In this document: one piece after another, positions 5,549-5,645 of the stretch
Layout: every line of letters begins with the position of its first letter
Numbering within the stretch: position 1 is the first letter of the stretch
Assembly: GCA_964549745.1 (NCBI GenBank)
Contig: CAZJWP010000122.1
Coordinates: forward strand, 1 to 5,645
Length of the DNA stretch: 5,645 bases
Origin: J089 sp964549745
Lineage (GTDB): Bacteria > Fidelibacterota > Marinisomatia > Marinisomatales > J089
Direction: 5' to 3'
Translations under genes and position numbers: made by a program
The notes under the pieces: model-generated
What the model was told of the DNA's origin: nothing
What the model saw: the letters and a program-made list of their open reading frames with translations, nothing else
The model's database searches: none

Positions 5549-5645
5549 TCAGAATGAAGCACCGAATCGAAGGATCGAAGTTCCATACCGGATATCTTCA
5601 TGGAGTCCGGTGTAAACCGGTTTGGAATCGGCATTCAGTTTTAAA
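5549..5645 (-). CDS. Possible 3' end of an outer-membrane beta-barrel protein gene (truncated by window edge)
   Basis: Reading leftward from the window edge, 31 codons stay open and end in TGA at 5549-5551. The last residues, DIRYGTSILRFGASF, alternate polar and apolar positions and finish with Phe, with apolar residues at -1, -3, -5 and -7. That is the usual C-terminal strand signature recognised by the outer-membrane barrel assembly machinery. The piece is too short for family assignment, and 31 open codons alone could arise by chance. If real, its stop lies 95 bp before the arsR start and the gene is co-directional; the arsR promoter sits in between. An overlapping 64-codon minus-strand frame (5440-5634) is less convincing because it crosses the promoter and the arsR start. 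Confidence 0.45.
   Translation of the reverse strand, partial: LKLNADSKPVYTGLHEDIRYGTSILRFGASF

Noticed and set aside
5607..5620. Short hairpin CCGGT-GTAA-ACCGG as a terminator
   Set aside because: Only a 5-bp stem with no T-run on either strand, and it lies within the probable barrel-protein coding frame.
5440..5634. 64-codon minus-strand frame running into the arsR start
   Set aside because: It overlaps the arsR start, Shine-Dalgarno site and promoter out of frame, has low-complexity Asn/Ser-rich composition at its end, and conflicts with the better-looking barrel-like frame at 5549-5645.

Overview
The window reads like a chromosomal segment of a Gram-negative bacterium. Two enzymes carry lipoprotein signal peptides, a murB gene specifies peptidoglycan synthesis, and the right edge may hold the C-terminus of an outer-membrane beta-barrel. 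TTG initiation with a good Shine-Dalgarno site, the MurB variant with NVGAGPVQNIGAYG, and 9-bp-period CGCAAAGGA / CCACGAATG intergenic repeats suggest the wider Bacteroidota/FCB group (for example Calditrichota, Ignavibacteriota, KSB1 or Marinimicrobia-like lineages). That placement is inference from family flavour and no marker gene proves it. I see no phage, transposase, CRISPR, tRNA or rRNA.

Layout. Left edge to 1106 (+): a saccharopine dehydrogenase / L-lysine 6-dehydrogenase family NAD(P)-dependent enzyme, lacking only a few N-terminal codons. Its 3' end overlaps by 13 bp the convergent gene at 1094-2371 (-), a lipoprotein of the nucleotide pyrophosphatase/phosphodiesterase (ENPP, alkaline phosphatase superfamily) type with all metal ligands and the nucleophilic Thr. 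A 231-bp non-coding gap (2372-2602) holds two families of short tandem repeats. On the minus strand, in transcription order, come arsR (5453-5127), murB (5084-4065) and an M20-family lipoprotein peptidase (4060-2603). These are tightly spaced and probably form one operon. Upstream of arsR is a sigma70-like promoter whose -10 box lies inside an inverted repeat, a likely autoregulatory ArsR operator. At the right edge (5549-5645, -) a short open frame may be the end of a beta-barrel protein.

How they may work together: the probable operon places a metal(loid)-type repressor with an unusual number of cysteines ahead of a cytoplasmic cell-wall precursor enzyme and a membrane-anchored hydrolase that looks like animal PM20D1 and yeast CPS1. 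The two lipoproteins probably act in the periplasm or on the outer membrane, on phosphodiester and amide substrates respectively. No arsenic detoxification gene is visible, so the link between ArsR and its neighbours is the main unexplained point. I see no clearly new system here; the findings are individual oddities worth checking.
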